Assembly (NCBI GenBank): GCA_016294985.1
Contig: JAECRW010000063.1
Location: forward strand, 1 to 8,467
Source of the DNA: Candidatus Sifarchaeum marinoarchaea
Lineage (GTDB): Archaea; Asgardarchaeota; Sifarchaeia; Borrarchaeales; Borrarchaeaceae
Length of the DNA stretch: 8,467 nucleotides
Direction of reading: 5' to 3'
A program made the translations under genes and the position numbers. Below are positions 1 to 6,676 of the stretch, in pieces (position 1 is the stretch's first letter; the number at the start of each line of letters is the position of its first letter). A model generated the notes under the pieces. That model was not told the origin of the DNA. It searched no databases and was given only the letters and a program-made list of their open reading frames with translations.

Positions 1-740
1 GCTCTTCCTGTGAGATGGTAGAGATACCTTGAGACATATTGAATCGGTGCAATAATAAGGAAGGGCAAAGAAATTAAGAAACATACAAAACAGGTTATGA
101 GAATAAATCGTGTAAATTCTTTCAATTTTTGAGTCTTAAAGAAATATAGGAAGATTACAGGTGCAATAATTACTGGAAACCACTTGTACATGATTCCAAC
201 ACCCCAAAACACTCCAGCATAATCATAACACTTCTTTTGCAGAAAATAAAGCGTCAGCAAAACAAATAATGTGGGTATGGAATCAAAACGCCCAATATAA
301 GAACTTTCAAATATCGGATAAGGCAAGAACAAATAAAGGAGTGTCATAGCATAATTCCGATGAGAAATGGTATCTCTATCCACTTGCCACTCTTTTGCAA
401 AGATATAAAGAACATAACCAATTAAGAGATCACAAATTATAAACGGTAGCTTACAGAGAAATAAGAAATCTCCGCAGAAAAAAACTGTGACCATCATCGT
501 ATATGAAATAAGAGGCGGATAATCCGCTTTTCCGATGTCTATATCACGATAAGGCATTTTACCTTCAAGGAGTAACCGTCCTGTAGCAGTTAAGTCACGG
601 AAATCCCAATGACGACTTCCACCAAGTGCAGCTATAAAAAGACGAACAATGAATGCTATTGAAAAACACAAGATCAAAATATAGTGTTTTTTTATAGTTT
701 GCTTAGTTATCGAGAAGCTATCACTTGTCATTTCCGACAT
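1..740 (-). CDS. GT-C membrane glycosyltransferase, GT87/DUF2029-like (3' end outside window)
   Basis: The reading frame is open from ATG at 740-738 to the window edge, giving 246 residues with no stop. An in-frame stop at 767-765 limits upstream extension. The protein is multi-pass: the first membrane helix is about residues 19-39, followed by several others. An extracytoplasmic loop after helix 1 has acidic residues (D46, D49) and the motif DYPPL at 73-77. Further on are GRFDSIPTLFVLL (150-162) and a GVGIMYKWFP segment (180-189). This pattern is typical of polyprenyl-phosphate-sugar-dependent GT-C enzymes of the GT87/DUF2029 and PIG-M-like group, which add mannose or a related sugar to lipid or protein acceptors on the outer face of the membrane. 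Substrate and linkage cannot be read from the sequence. Alternative starts are the adjacent GTG (743) and the Met at 731. No Shine-Dalgarno sequence is visible, so a short-leader or leaderless mRNA is possible. It is divergent from gar1. Family confidence is good; specificity is unknown. Confidence 0.85.
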   Translation of the reverse strand, partial: MSEMTSDSFSITKQTIKKHYILILCFSIAFIVRLFIAALGGSRHWDFRDLTATGRLLLEGKMPYRDIDIGKADYPPLISYTMMVTVFFCGDFLFLCKLPFIICDLLIGYVLYIFAKEWQVDRDTISHRNYAMTLLYLFLPYPIFESSYIGRFDSIPTLFVLLTLYFLQKKCYDYAGVFWGVGIMYKWFPVIIAPVIFLYFFKTQKLKEFTRFILITCFVCFLISLPFLIIAPIQYVSRYLYHLTGR

Positions 741-775
741 CACAGTAAGATCGGTGATATTCAATCATTCTGGGG

Positions 776-781
776 TTTAAA
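776..781 (-). promoter_or_regulatory. Possible TATA box for the GT-C gene
   Basis: TTTAAA lies about 38 nt upstream of the minus-strand ATG. With initiation about 25 nt downstream it would give a leader of roughly 10 nt, which fits the missing Shine-Dalgarno sequence. The competing element at 820-827 would give a leader of about 55 nt. Confidence 0.3.
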
Positions 782-819
782 GAGTTCTTTTATTATTGAA
801 ACAAGATTTGAGAGGAACC

Positions 820-827
820 TTTATAAA
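820..827. promoter_or_regulatory. Symmetric TATA-like element in the divergent region
   Basis: TTTATAAA is a perfect palindrome between the divergent genes, so it reads the same on both strands. It could serve the GT-C gene or contribute to gar1 transcription. Assignment is by sequence only. Confidence 0.3.
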
Positions 828-848
828 TTCCGTTGTGTTACTTAAACC

Positions 849-878
849 GTAAACTTTAAATATCAAAAAAAAGTTTAC
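849..878. promoter_or_regulatory. Perfect 9-bp inverted repeat overlapping the gar1 TATA box (operator-like)
   Basis: GTAAACTTT (849-857) and AAAGTTTAC (870-878) are perfect reverse complements separated by 12 bp, so equivalent positions in the arms lie 21 bp apart, about two helical turns. The TATA-like TTTAAATA occupies 855-862, partly inside the left arm. A homodimeric regulator bound here would sit on the TATA/BRE region of the gar1-tfb unit. The geometry is seen directly; the regulatory role is inferred. Confidence 0.45.
855..862 (+). promoter_or_regulatory. Probable TATA box of the gar1-tfb transcription unit
   Basis: TTTAAATA is preceded by an A-rich AAAC that could act as BRE. Archaeal initiation about 25 nt downstream would fall near 885, giving a leader of about 55 nt that carries the GGAGGAG ribosome-binding site. 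This agrees with a Shine-Dalgarno-led gar1. Confidence 0.45.
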
Positions 879-927
879 ACCAGTTTTCACTTTTCGTGCG
901 CGCTGCTCTTTGCTGAGTTTCCGGTCT

Positions 928-934
928 GGAGGAG
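928..934 (+). promoter_or_regulatory. Shine-Dalgarno sequence that selects the TTG start of gar1
   Basis: GGAGGAG is five nucleotides upstream of TTG at 940. An earlier in-frame TTG at 910 has no comparable site and would add ten residues not expected in a minimal archaeal GAR1, so 940 is preferred. Confidence 0.7.
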
Positions 935-939
935 ACTTT

Positions 940-1197
940 TTGAAAGTTATTGGAACTATCTTACATATCTCGCCCCATGACAAACTCATTGTCCAAAGCA
1001 ATTCTAATTTTCTTCCAAAACTCCAATCAAGGGTCTATACAACAGACAAAAAGGCTGTTGGATCAGTAGTAGATATCTTCGGTCCAGTAAAACAACCGTA
1101 TCTTGCTATATCAGTTTCTAACCTTCCAATGACAAAAGATATTCTATCTCATGGGTTATCACTCTACGTTAGAGTGAAGCGCAAGCGAAATAAGTGA
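940..1197 (+). CDS. gar1: H/ACA RNP protein GAR1
   Basis: This is an 85-residue protein from a TTG start. GAR1 is a core protein of archaeal H/ACA ribonucleoprotein. It binds the catalytic subunit Cbf5 and helps load and release substrate during guide-RNA-directed pseudouridylation of rRNA. The sequence shows the archaeal minimal form, a small six-stranded beta-barrel. It has an N-terminal IGTILHISPHDKLIVQS strand pair, then the hallmark GSVVDIFGPVKQPYLAIS (about residues 41-58), and ends in a basic VRVKRKRNK tail. It lacks the Gly/Arg-rich extensions of eukaryotic GAR1. The stop at 1195-1197 is 37 bp before the proposed tfb start, so the two are probably one operon, a pairing known in many archaea. 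Naf1 shares the fold, but the small size and FGPVKQPY favour GAR1. The start is inferred from the Shine-Dalgarno sequence. Confidence 0.88.
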   Translation: MKVIGTILHISPHDKLIVQSNSNFLPKLQSRVYTTDKKAVGSVVDIFGPVKQPYLAISVSNLPMTKDILSHGLSLYVRVKRKRNK

Positions 1198-1203
1198 AAG
1201 CAT

Positions 1204-1213
1204 CTGCTAGCAG
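1204..1213. repeat. 10-bp perfect palindrome in the gar1-tfb spacer
   Basis: CTGCTAGCAG is fully self-complementary and sits just after the gar1 stop, eight bases before the tfb Shine-Dalgarno sequence. A second palindrome, CCTAGG (1217-1222), overlaps that ribosome-binding site. It could be a protein-binding site or arise by chance; no hairpin of useful length forms. Confidence 0.4.
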
Positions 1214-1220
1214 TCACCTA

Positions 1221-1227
1221 GGAGGTG
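1221..1227 (+). promoter_or_regulatory. Shine-Dalgarno sequence pointing to an ATT start for tfb
   Basis: GGAGGTG matches the archaeal anti-Shine-Dalgarno sequence. With a spacer of seven nucleotides the next codon in the TFB frame is ATT at 1235. The ATG at 1254 is in another frame, which closes at 1314-1316, and is 26 nt away. Confidence 0.65.
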
Positions 1228-1234
1228 TTTACTA

Positions 1235-2179
1235 ATTCACTTATCGGAAAACGATGAAAGCGAGCTCCTTATTTCTTCTAGTTGTTGCCCAGATTGTGGA
1301 AATCATAAACTTGTGAAGGACTACGAACGAGCCGAGGTAATCTGTATAGAATGTGGCCTTGTAATTCGAGATAAGATCATGGATACAGGTCCTGAATGGC
1401 GTGCATTTGATCATGAGCAAAAAGAGAAGCGAGCGAGGGTAGGAGCACCAATGACATACACAATCCATGATAAAGGTTTATCGACCATGATTGACTGGAG
1501 AAACAGAGACAGTTACGGAAAACATCTTGCACCAGGAAAACGTGCTCAAATCTACCGTTTAAGAAAATGGCAACGAAGAATCCGTGTATCAGACGCAACT
1601 GAACGAAATCTTGCCTTTGCGCTGTCTGAATTGGACAGAATGTCGTCTCATCTTGGACTTCCTCGTAATGTACGAGAAATTGCTGCATGCCTCTATCGAA
1701 AAGCCGTAGAACAAAGATTAATACGGGGGAGAAGTATTGAAGGCGTTGCTGCCGCGGCTTTGTATGCAGCATGTCGACAAGCCAAAGTAAGCCGCACCCT
1801 TGATGAAGTCGCTGAAGTTTCCAAAGTAAGCAAGAAAGAGATTGGCCGATCTTACCGATTCATTGCTAGAGAATTAAAAATATCTATACCTCCAACAAAC
1901 CCGATCGACTATGTTCCACGTTTCACTAGTTCGCTAAAATTACCTGGGGAGGTACAAGCTAAGGCTATCGAAATATTGAAAAAAGCTAGTGCAAATGGTC
2001 TTACATCGGGGCGGGGACCTACCGGCGTTGCTGCCGCGGCAATTTATATTGCTTCGGTTATAATGAATGAGCGAAGGACTCAAAGGGATGTGGCTGAAGT
2101 CGCACGAGTCACAGAAGTAACTGTCCGAAACCGCTATAAGGAACTTGTTCTTAAAATGAACCTTGAAGTGCCTCTATAA
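1235..2179 (+). CDS. tfb: Transcription initiation factor B (TFB), probable ATT start
   Basis: TFB is the archaeal TFIIB homologue. It binds TBP-TATA complexes, contacts BRE and recruits RNA polymerase. Read from ATT the protein has 314 residues, normal for the family. In order it shows an acidic leader, a zinc ribbon with C18/C21 and C37/C40, and the B-reader/linker region (GPEWRAFDHEQ through GLSTMIDW). Two cyclin folds follow, each with a GVAAAA motif, and near the C-terminus the BRE-reading helix-turn-helix RRTQRDVAEVARVTEVTVRN. The frame is open back to a TAG at 1208-1210 but has no ATG, GTG or TTG before GTG 1313. Starting at GTG 1313 (288 residues) would remove C18 and C21 and destroy the zinc ribbon. 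ATT at 1235 has ideal spacing from GGAGGTG, hence the chosen start; a sequencing error in an ATG is the main alternative. It is likely co-transcribed with gar1. Identity is very secure; the start is moderately secure. Confidence 0.93.
   Translation: MHLSENDESELLISSSCCPDCGNHKLVKDYERAEVICIECGLVIRDKIMDTGPEWRAFDHEQKEKRARVGAPMTYTIHDKGLSTMIDWRNRDSYGKHLAPGKRAQIYRLRKWQRRIRVSDATERNLAFALSELDRMSSHLGLPRNVREIAACLYRKAVEQRLIRGRSIEGVAAAALYAACRQAKVSRTLDEVAEVSKVSKKEIGRSYRFIARELKISIPPTNPIDYVPRFTSSLKLPGEVQAKAIEILKKASANGLTSGRGPTGVAAAAIYIASVIMNERRTQRDVAEVARVTEVTVRNRYKELVLKMNLEVPL
1742..2040 (+). repeat. Identical 17-nt direct repeats inside tfb (1742-1758 and 2024-2040)
   Basis: The 17-nt GC-rich sequence beginning GGCGTTGCTGCC is present exactly in both places, 282 nt apart. 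Each copy encodes the GVAAAA motif at the equivalent position of the two cyclin folds. The protein similarity is normal for TFB; identical codon choice across the whole motif in a degenerate Ala-rich stretch is less expected. Confidence 0.8.
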
Positions 2180-2181
2180 TT

Positions 2182-2219
2182 ATTCTTTTCTCTTTTTTTA
2201 TATTGTCTTGTGTTTTTTG
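2182..2219 (+). terminator. T-rich terminator after tfb
   Basis: A pyrimidine tract with a run of seven T begins three bases after the stop (about 2182-2200), and a second run of six T lies at about 2213-2218. Archaeal polymerase terminates on oligo-T tracts without needing a hairpin, so these are plausible ends for the gar1-tfb transcript. Confidence 0.6.
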
Positions 2220-2315
2220 AATAATCTCGTTTTGCTAAATTCTACTTAATCTTTTGAGAGTAACATGCGTGTTCTTTTTTTATACTTACGTGCAACTCTG
2301 ACCAAAAACCAGAAA

Positions 2316-2391
2316 TGTGCGCCTTACAACTCCCTCAAGTTCATTGACTTCCATTAATGGATTCTTATTGAGGTTAAGGTTAAGGCGCATA
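2316..2391. repeat. Imperfect inverted repeat / potential hairpin RNA
   Basis: TGCGCCTTA (2318-2326) pairs perfectly with TAAGGCGCA (2381-2389), extendable by a G-T and a T-A pair to 2316/2391. Inside, CCTCAA (2333-2338) pairs with TTGAGG (2368-2373). The apical part contains the 12-bp palindrome TCCATTAATGGA (2350-2361). The right arm carries a tandem GGTTAAGGTTAAGG. It is the most GC-rich structure in this gap. Role unknown: a small RNA, a protein-binding site or a remnant element are all possible. Confidence 0.5.
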
Positions 2392-2654
2392 GAACAATTA
2401 GTATTAGAAAATATTAAAATCTTTAGTTTTACCTGCAATTTCTTCCAAAACAGAAAGAATAACAATAGGCATCTTTAGAGTGGCTTTAAATTGCGAATTT
2501 TAGTATGTAATAGATGGTATTTTTATAAGAACATAAATAAACAAACCCAAATTATAACGAAATATTCCATCTAATTTTAGTTTCCGTTAAAAAATGTCCT
2601 TATAGAGAGAATCTCAATCAAATATTCGTTTAAATCCAATATTTTCAACTATAC

Positions 2655-2662
2655 ATTTATAT
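2655..2662 (+). promoter_or_regulatory. Possible TATA box for the TPR-metallopeptidase gene
   Basis: TTTATATT lies about 110 nt before the ATG at 2769 and would give a leader of about 80 nt. Several other AT-rich hexamers compete in this region, so this is only the best visual candidate. Confidence 0.25.
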
Positions 2663-2768
2663 TGTTCAACACTTCTATTTCTATCGTAATCTATACTAAT
2701 GTTAAATGGCTTATTATGGATTATTCTTCCAGAAAGGTTCTTTGGTCGATCTTCTTGGGCGGGAGTAA

Positions 2769-5700
2769 ATGAACTTTAAGAATGAAATGCAAAGTTACTT
2801 TAAACTCCGAAATCTGGATGATAGAAAAAAGAAAATACATGATATCCTTTCTCAATTAGAAACAATGCAACAACAGAAGGATCCAATTATCAGTTTAAAC
2901 ATGGCAGAATTTATCATTGAATACTGCTTGTTAATTGAAAATAATGATGATCGGTTGTTACAATATGATCGGGCACTTGAGCTCGTACAAGATACACGCC
3001 GTATTTTAAAAGGAAAGAACCAGATAAGGCAAGTTCTACGATCATATCATCTTGAATGTTTGATAAATTATCATACCTTGAAGTACAAAGATGAAGAAAC
3101 ATCTATCCAAGATATTTATAATTTCGGTGGAAAAATTATCAAAACTATAAAACAAGCACAAACACGAACAGATTACCAATACTCTGAAAATAACGATTAT
3201 TATTCATTAGGATGTGTATGGCGGGCTTATGGACTCATTTTGCAACTTGTTAATAAATACAAAGAATTAAGCATTGAAGAAAAAAGTGAAATGTCAGAAA
3301 CAGCTAGAAAATTGGCAAGTAAAGCCCTTGAATTAAGTAACAATACAGACAACAGAGACGCCCACATTTTGTCAACTTATATTTTTGCTTTTATTGAGGA
3401 AATTCGACCGATAATGTTATTGGGAGATAAGGCTACCACCGAAGAGAATTACATAGATTATATGCGCCCTTATGAAACCTTGTTTGAGGTCGCTCATGCT
3501 CATAACTCATTCGAATTCGAATACTTGGCATTATTAAACCACGCTCGACTAAAAACGCAACGTGCTTTCTATGCTACAGGCGTAAGTGAAAAAAAGAGTG
3601 CCCTAATTAATGAGATTTTAACTGATTGTCAGAACCTAGATGAGTATGAAAGTTTTATTCAACTGCCACATCTTCATTTTTATCGATATTATCTTCAAAT
3701 CGATGTTTACACGATAATTATATATTTAGAGGCAGCGCAAGAAGAAGTATTCAATTATTACATCGATGAGGCTTTAAAATCTGCAGAAAAAATGAAAGAG
3801 ATATTTGTAACTACAAAAATGAAGAGTGTTAGCGATAAAGTCAGGATGCAACGCAACCTTGTCGATGTATATATGATGAAAGCTTCGTTTACTACTTCAA
3901 GACAAGAAAAACTAGAATATTTAAAGAGATGTGAGTCCTTACTCTTAGAAGATGAAAGGAGTCCTACTACGTGGTCGCCTCAAGTATATCATACTTGGCG
4001 TGATCTCTCTTTGATTTATTTGGATTTATCAAAAATCGACCATAATAAGGCTTACTTTGAAAAATGTGTATTTTTTGCAAAGAAGACTTACGAATCCGCA
4101 TTGGAAACTGAAAACTTCGTTGATGCACTTTTTGAGGTATATAAAATCGCATTAATTGGAGAAGATTTTCAAGAATATGACTTGTCTAGAACTCATTATG
4201 AGTTAACGCGACAAGTTATTGATAAGATCATAAACGCTGGAAAGGATTTCCCATATTTCCATAATTTGAAAGTATACTTACACGCTCGATTGCTTGGTGT
4301 GAAAGCTAAAGAGGAACATAGTAAGGGAAATTATGCACGCGCTATGGACTTATACCGTATGGCCAGTTCATTTTTAAAAGAACATGTCCTTTATTCCTAT
4401 GAGGGCCTATTATATAACGCCTATTCTTTATTTGAAAAAGCATCTATGAGCTTTATTGAGGAAAAGTACAGGGACACCCTCGAAACTCTGTCCAATATCA
4501 CACGCCTATTTGATGAGACTACAAAGTACCAAACTGAATATTATGGGCCTCAATTTCAATATTTTATCGATAGAAGAGCTTATGATACACAACAACTCTT
4601 TCTAGAATCATCAAAGGCTTTTTGTATCGCCCAATCCAATATTTTGCAATCATTAATCTATCGTAATACTGGAGATAGTAAAAAAGCTATAGTCCTACTT
4701 AAAGAAGCAAGTGATCTATTATCACAATTTACTGAACGAGAGATTCATATCGTAGGATATTATTCATTTACGAATGGTTTATTTGGATTAGAACAATCTG
4801 AACTTGCAATAAGAGAGAGCGAGTATCGAAGTGCAGCATCATATCTTGAAAGTGCATCTGCCCAGTTTGAAAATTCAGCACAGATGTTAGTTTCTGATAA
4901 ACGATTAAATCGCTTATGTGAAGGATTAATGCATTTTTGTCGAGGCTGGATGTATGCATTGGAAATTATGCGGCGTGGTACGGATCTTACTATAATAGAA
5001 TTAAACAAAAATTTCACTCTTGCCCATCAATCATTCAAGAATGCAATTAATGACTTAAAGATCTTCAGAAAGACATGCAACGGTGTTCAGGGATTCGAGA
5101 AATTATTGAATTACATTCATTATTCTTTATTGTTTCAAAAAACAGAAGATCCTGCAGAGAAAAGCCTGTTTAAGAATAAGTTAATATCGTCACTTCATGA
5201 TGCGCTTCAATATTTTAAAGACGCAGATGATATGGAACGATATGGGTTCACAAGAGACGTGCTTAATACGCTACCTCAATTAGAAGATATAAGAGAAAAT
5301 ATCTTTAAACCAATTAATATTCCGTTTACTCCTTATACGCCAGTATTTGAAACAACAAGTAAAGTTGAGCCTAGTGGTGTCTACTTTACTATATCCCCTA
5401 ATGAAAACCAAATAGAAGTGAATGAAAAAGTAAGATACAAAATACATCTCACTTCAGATACTTTGGTTTATATCGAACAAATAGATGGAGTATTCCCTAA
5501 AAATGGAGTAAAAGTAGTTTCCGGGATGCGCTTGGCAAAGAACGGCATTGTAAAAATCAATCGTTTTTTATCTCCTGGGAAATCAATACTTATCGAATTC
5601 ACAATTCAGGCTTCCAAACCCCTTTATAGCAGAAAACATCCGCAATTGATATATTTTAACACTAAAAACGAGAAATATCGCGCTTTTTCTACACCTGTTA

Positions 5701-6662
5701 CGATTCATATATACCCAAACGGTTTGTTGAAAACAGATGTAGTGAATAAGATCAATGAAAAAGTTGGTCAGATATCTGAGTTTATGATAGAATTAGGAAT
5801 TATCTTAGGGAAATTCCCTATAGTTTATCACAATATTTATTCCTATAATGAAGCATTATCAGAATACCTTTTTCAAGAGAAGAAAATCGAAAGTGGCAAA
5901 AAGAAACTTAAAAAAAATTTTCGCATTTCCCAACTTCCTATACAACAAATGGCTTTTGTAGATCCTTTGGGTGATGTAAACATCCTTTATGATCTAAACA
6001 AATATCTCCACCCTCGCTCTATTACTAGCCTTCTGAATATAATCATCCATGAGAAATTTGGACATGGTTTCTTCTATCAGCATACCACATTAGGAAAAAA
6101 ATTGCTTGAATTAGAATATCATCGTAAAGGTATTGCTCTTTTAATGAAAGAATTAGAAAAAATATCAAATAAATTTGCAATAGGGCTCCAATGGCTTTGC
6201 ATGACAACATTAATTGTCAATGAAGGGTTCTCAGTATGGCTTACATTAAATACGTTCGAAAAACTGCTTGAAAAAACCTCCAGAAAAGACAAAAAGTTTG
6301 AACTGCAAGTAAATCAAGAGCTGGGACGTATTAAAAGTAATGTATTTGAAAATAATAATCTCAATGTAGTACATGAATATTTTACCTTGAAATTTGGTTC
6401 CCCAACTATGAATCCTTATGCATTTGGATATGATTTATTCTCGCAAATAGAAAAGAAATTTGGAGAGAAGTGCGTTCCAAAAGCCTTGGAAATGGCTGCT
6501 AATGTCCTTTTGACAAGACGACAAATTTCACGTATGTCAAAAACTATAAAAGATGATAAAAACTGCGCCGATAAAAGATTGGAAAAAATAGCGAAATCTC
6601 ATTTCAAAGTAGATTATAATAATACTGATATGTTTGAGGACATGGTTAAGAAACTTTTCTAA
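2769..6662 (+). CDS. Large TPR-repeat protein with C-terminal HEXXGH zinc-metallopeptidase-like domain; family not recognised
   Basis: The protein has 1297 residues and no signal peptide or membrane helix, so it is probably cytoplasmic. The start is fixed by an in-frame TAA immediately before the ATG; GGGAG lies three bases upstream. Residues 1-845 are alpha-helical with TPR-like signatures, the clearest near 511-543 (KGNYARAMDLYRMA), 625-655 (TGDSKKAIVLLKEA) and 680-705. A Pro-rich hinge near 848-858 (PINIPFTPYTP) leads to a beta-rich, Ig-like segment at about 860-985. Residues 990-1297 form the candidate peptidase. H1094-E1095-K-F-G-H1099 is an HEXXGH motif, and N-E1152-G-F could supply the third zinc ligand. 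The H1094 to E1152 distance is 58 residues, as I recall for H450 and E508 of human dipeptidyl peptidase III. A later conserved-looking NPYAFGYD (1215-1222) may line the site. By inference this is a gluzincin fused to a long protein-binding scaffold. Peptidase activity, substrate and process are unknown. Confidence 0.85.
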   Translation: MNFKNEMQSYFKLRNLDDRKKKIHDILSQLETMQQQKDPIISLNMAEFIIEYCLLIENNDDRLLQYDRALELVQDTRRILKGKNQIRQVLRSYHLECLINYHTLKYKDEETSIQDIYNFGGKIIKTIKQAQTRTDYQYSENNDYYSLGCVWRAYGLILQLVNKYKELSIEEKSEMSETARKLASKALELSNNTDNRDAHILSTYIFAFIEEIRPIMLLGDKATTEENYIDYMRPYETLFEVAHAHNSFEFEYLALLNHARLKTQRAFYATGVSEKKSALINEILTDCQNLDEYESFIQLPHLHFYRYYLQIDVYTIIIYLEAAQEEVFNYYIDEALKSAEKMKEIFVTTKMKSVSDKVRMQRNLVDVYMMKASFTTSRQEKLEYLKRCESLLLEDERSPTTWSPQVYHTWRDLSLIYLDLSKIDHNKAYFEKCVFFAKKTYESALETENFVDALFEVYKIALIGEDFQEYDLSRTHYELTRQVIDKIINAGKDFPYFHNLKVYLHARLLGVKAKEEHSKGNYARAMDLYRMASSFLKEHVLYSYEGLLYNAYSLFEKASMSFIEEKYRDTLETLSNITRLFDETTKYQTEYYGPQFQYFIDRRAYDTQQLFLESSKAFCIAQSNILQSLIYRNTGDSKKAIVLLKEASDLLSQFTEREIHIVGYYSFTNGLFGLEQSELAIRESEYRSAASYLESASAQFENSAQMLVSDKRLNRLCEGLMHFCRGWMYALEIMRRGTDLTIIELNKNFTLAHQSFKNAINDLKIFRKTCNGVQGFEKLLNYIHYSLLFQKTEDPAEKSLFKNKLISSLHDALQYFKDADDMERYGFTRDVLNTLPQLEDIRENIFKPINIPFTPYTPVFETTSKVEPSGVYFTISPNENQIEVNEKVRYKIHLTSDTLVYIEQIDGVFPKNGVKVVSGMRLAKNGIVKINRFLSPGKSILIEFTIQASKPLYSRKHPQLIYFNTKNEKYRAFSTPVTIHIYPNGLLKTDVVNKINEKVGQISEFMIELGIILGKFPIVYHNIYSYNEALSEYLFQEKKIESGKKKLKKNFRISQLPIQQMAFVDPLGDVNILYDLNKYLHPRSITSLLNIIIHEKFGHGFFYQHTTLGKKLLELEYHRKGIALLMKELEKISNKFAIGLQWLCMTTLIVNEGFSVWLTLNTFEKLLEKTSRKDKKFELQVNQELGRIKSNVFENNNLNVVHEYFTLKFGSPTMNPYAFGYDLFSQIEKKFGEKCVPKALEMAANVLLTRRQISRMSKTIKDDKNCADKRLEKIAKSHFKVDYNNTDMFEDMVKKLF

Positions 6663-6676
6663 ACTTTAGAAAGCCT

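Larger units (their letters stand above)
2180..2768. other. Gene-free interval between tfb and the TPR-metallopeptidase gene
   Basis: No credible coding frame was found on either strand across these 589 bp, which are strongly AT-rich and stop-dense. The interval holds T-tracts behind tfb, a further T-run at about 2274-2281, the imperfect inverted repeat at 2316-2391 and a possible TATA box at 2655-2662. I saw no tRNA-like or box C/D (RTGATGA...CTGA) pattern. Confidence 0.6.

Noticed and set aside
777..1001. Minus-strand open frame of 74 codons overlapping gar1
   Set aside because: It overlaps the well-supported gar1 start and the divergent promoter, resembles no family, and its ATG has no supporting context.
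1254..1316. ATG at 1254 as tfb start with a frameshift
   Set aside because: Its frame closes after 20 codons and encodes a hydrophobic peptide unlike a TFB leader, while the unshifted frame already gives a complete zinc ribbon.
1241..1772. Minus-strand open frames (1241-1468, 1377-1772) across tfb
   Set aside because: They are antisense to conserved TFB codons and encode low-complexity, unrelated-looking peptides.
1313..2179. TFB starting at GTG 1313 (288 residues)
   Set aside because: It would begin between the two Cys pairs and delete half of the zinc ribbon, and it has no Shine-Dalgarno sequence; the frame upstream clearly continues the TFB sequence.
2316..2396. H/ACA guide RNA ending in ACA at 2394
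   Set aside because: The distance from the inner stem to ACA is 20 nt instead of 14-16, and no K-turn is seen.
4760..5017. Minus-strand open frames inside the large gene (also 2914-3102 and 3967-4152)
   Set aside because: They lie fully within the continuous 1297-codon frame on the other strand and show no recognisable motif.
2769..5310. TPR-CHAT or separase-like caspase fusion reading of the large protein
   Set aside because: The C-terminal domain has a zinc-peptidase motif, not a His/Cys caspase dyad; only the helical-repeat architecture is similar.
6222..6224. Assignment of the peptidase domain to family M1 because of NEGF
   Set aside because: M1 has HEXXH with the Glu 18 residues after the motif; here the motif is HEXXGH and the Glu is 58 residues after the first His.
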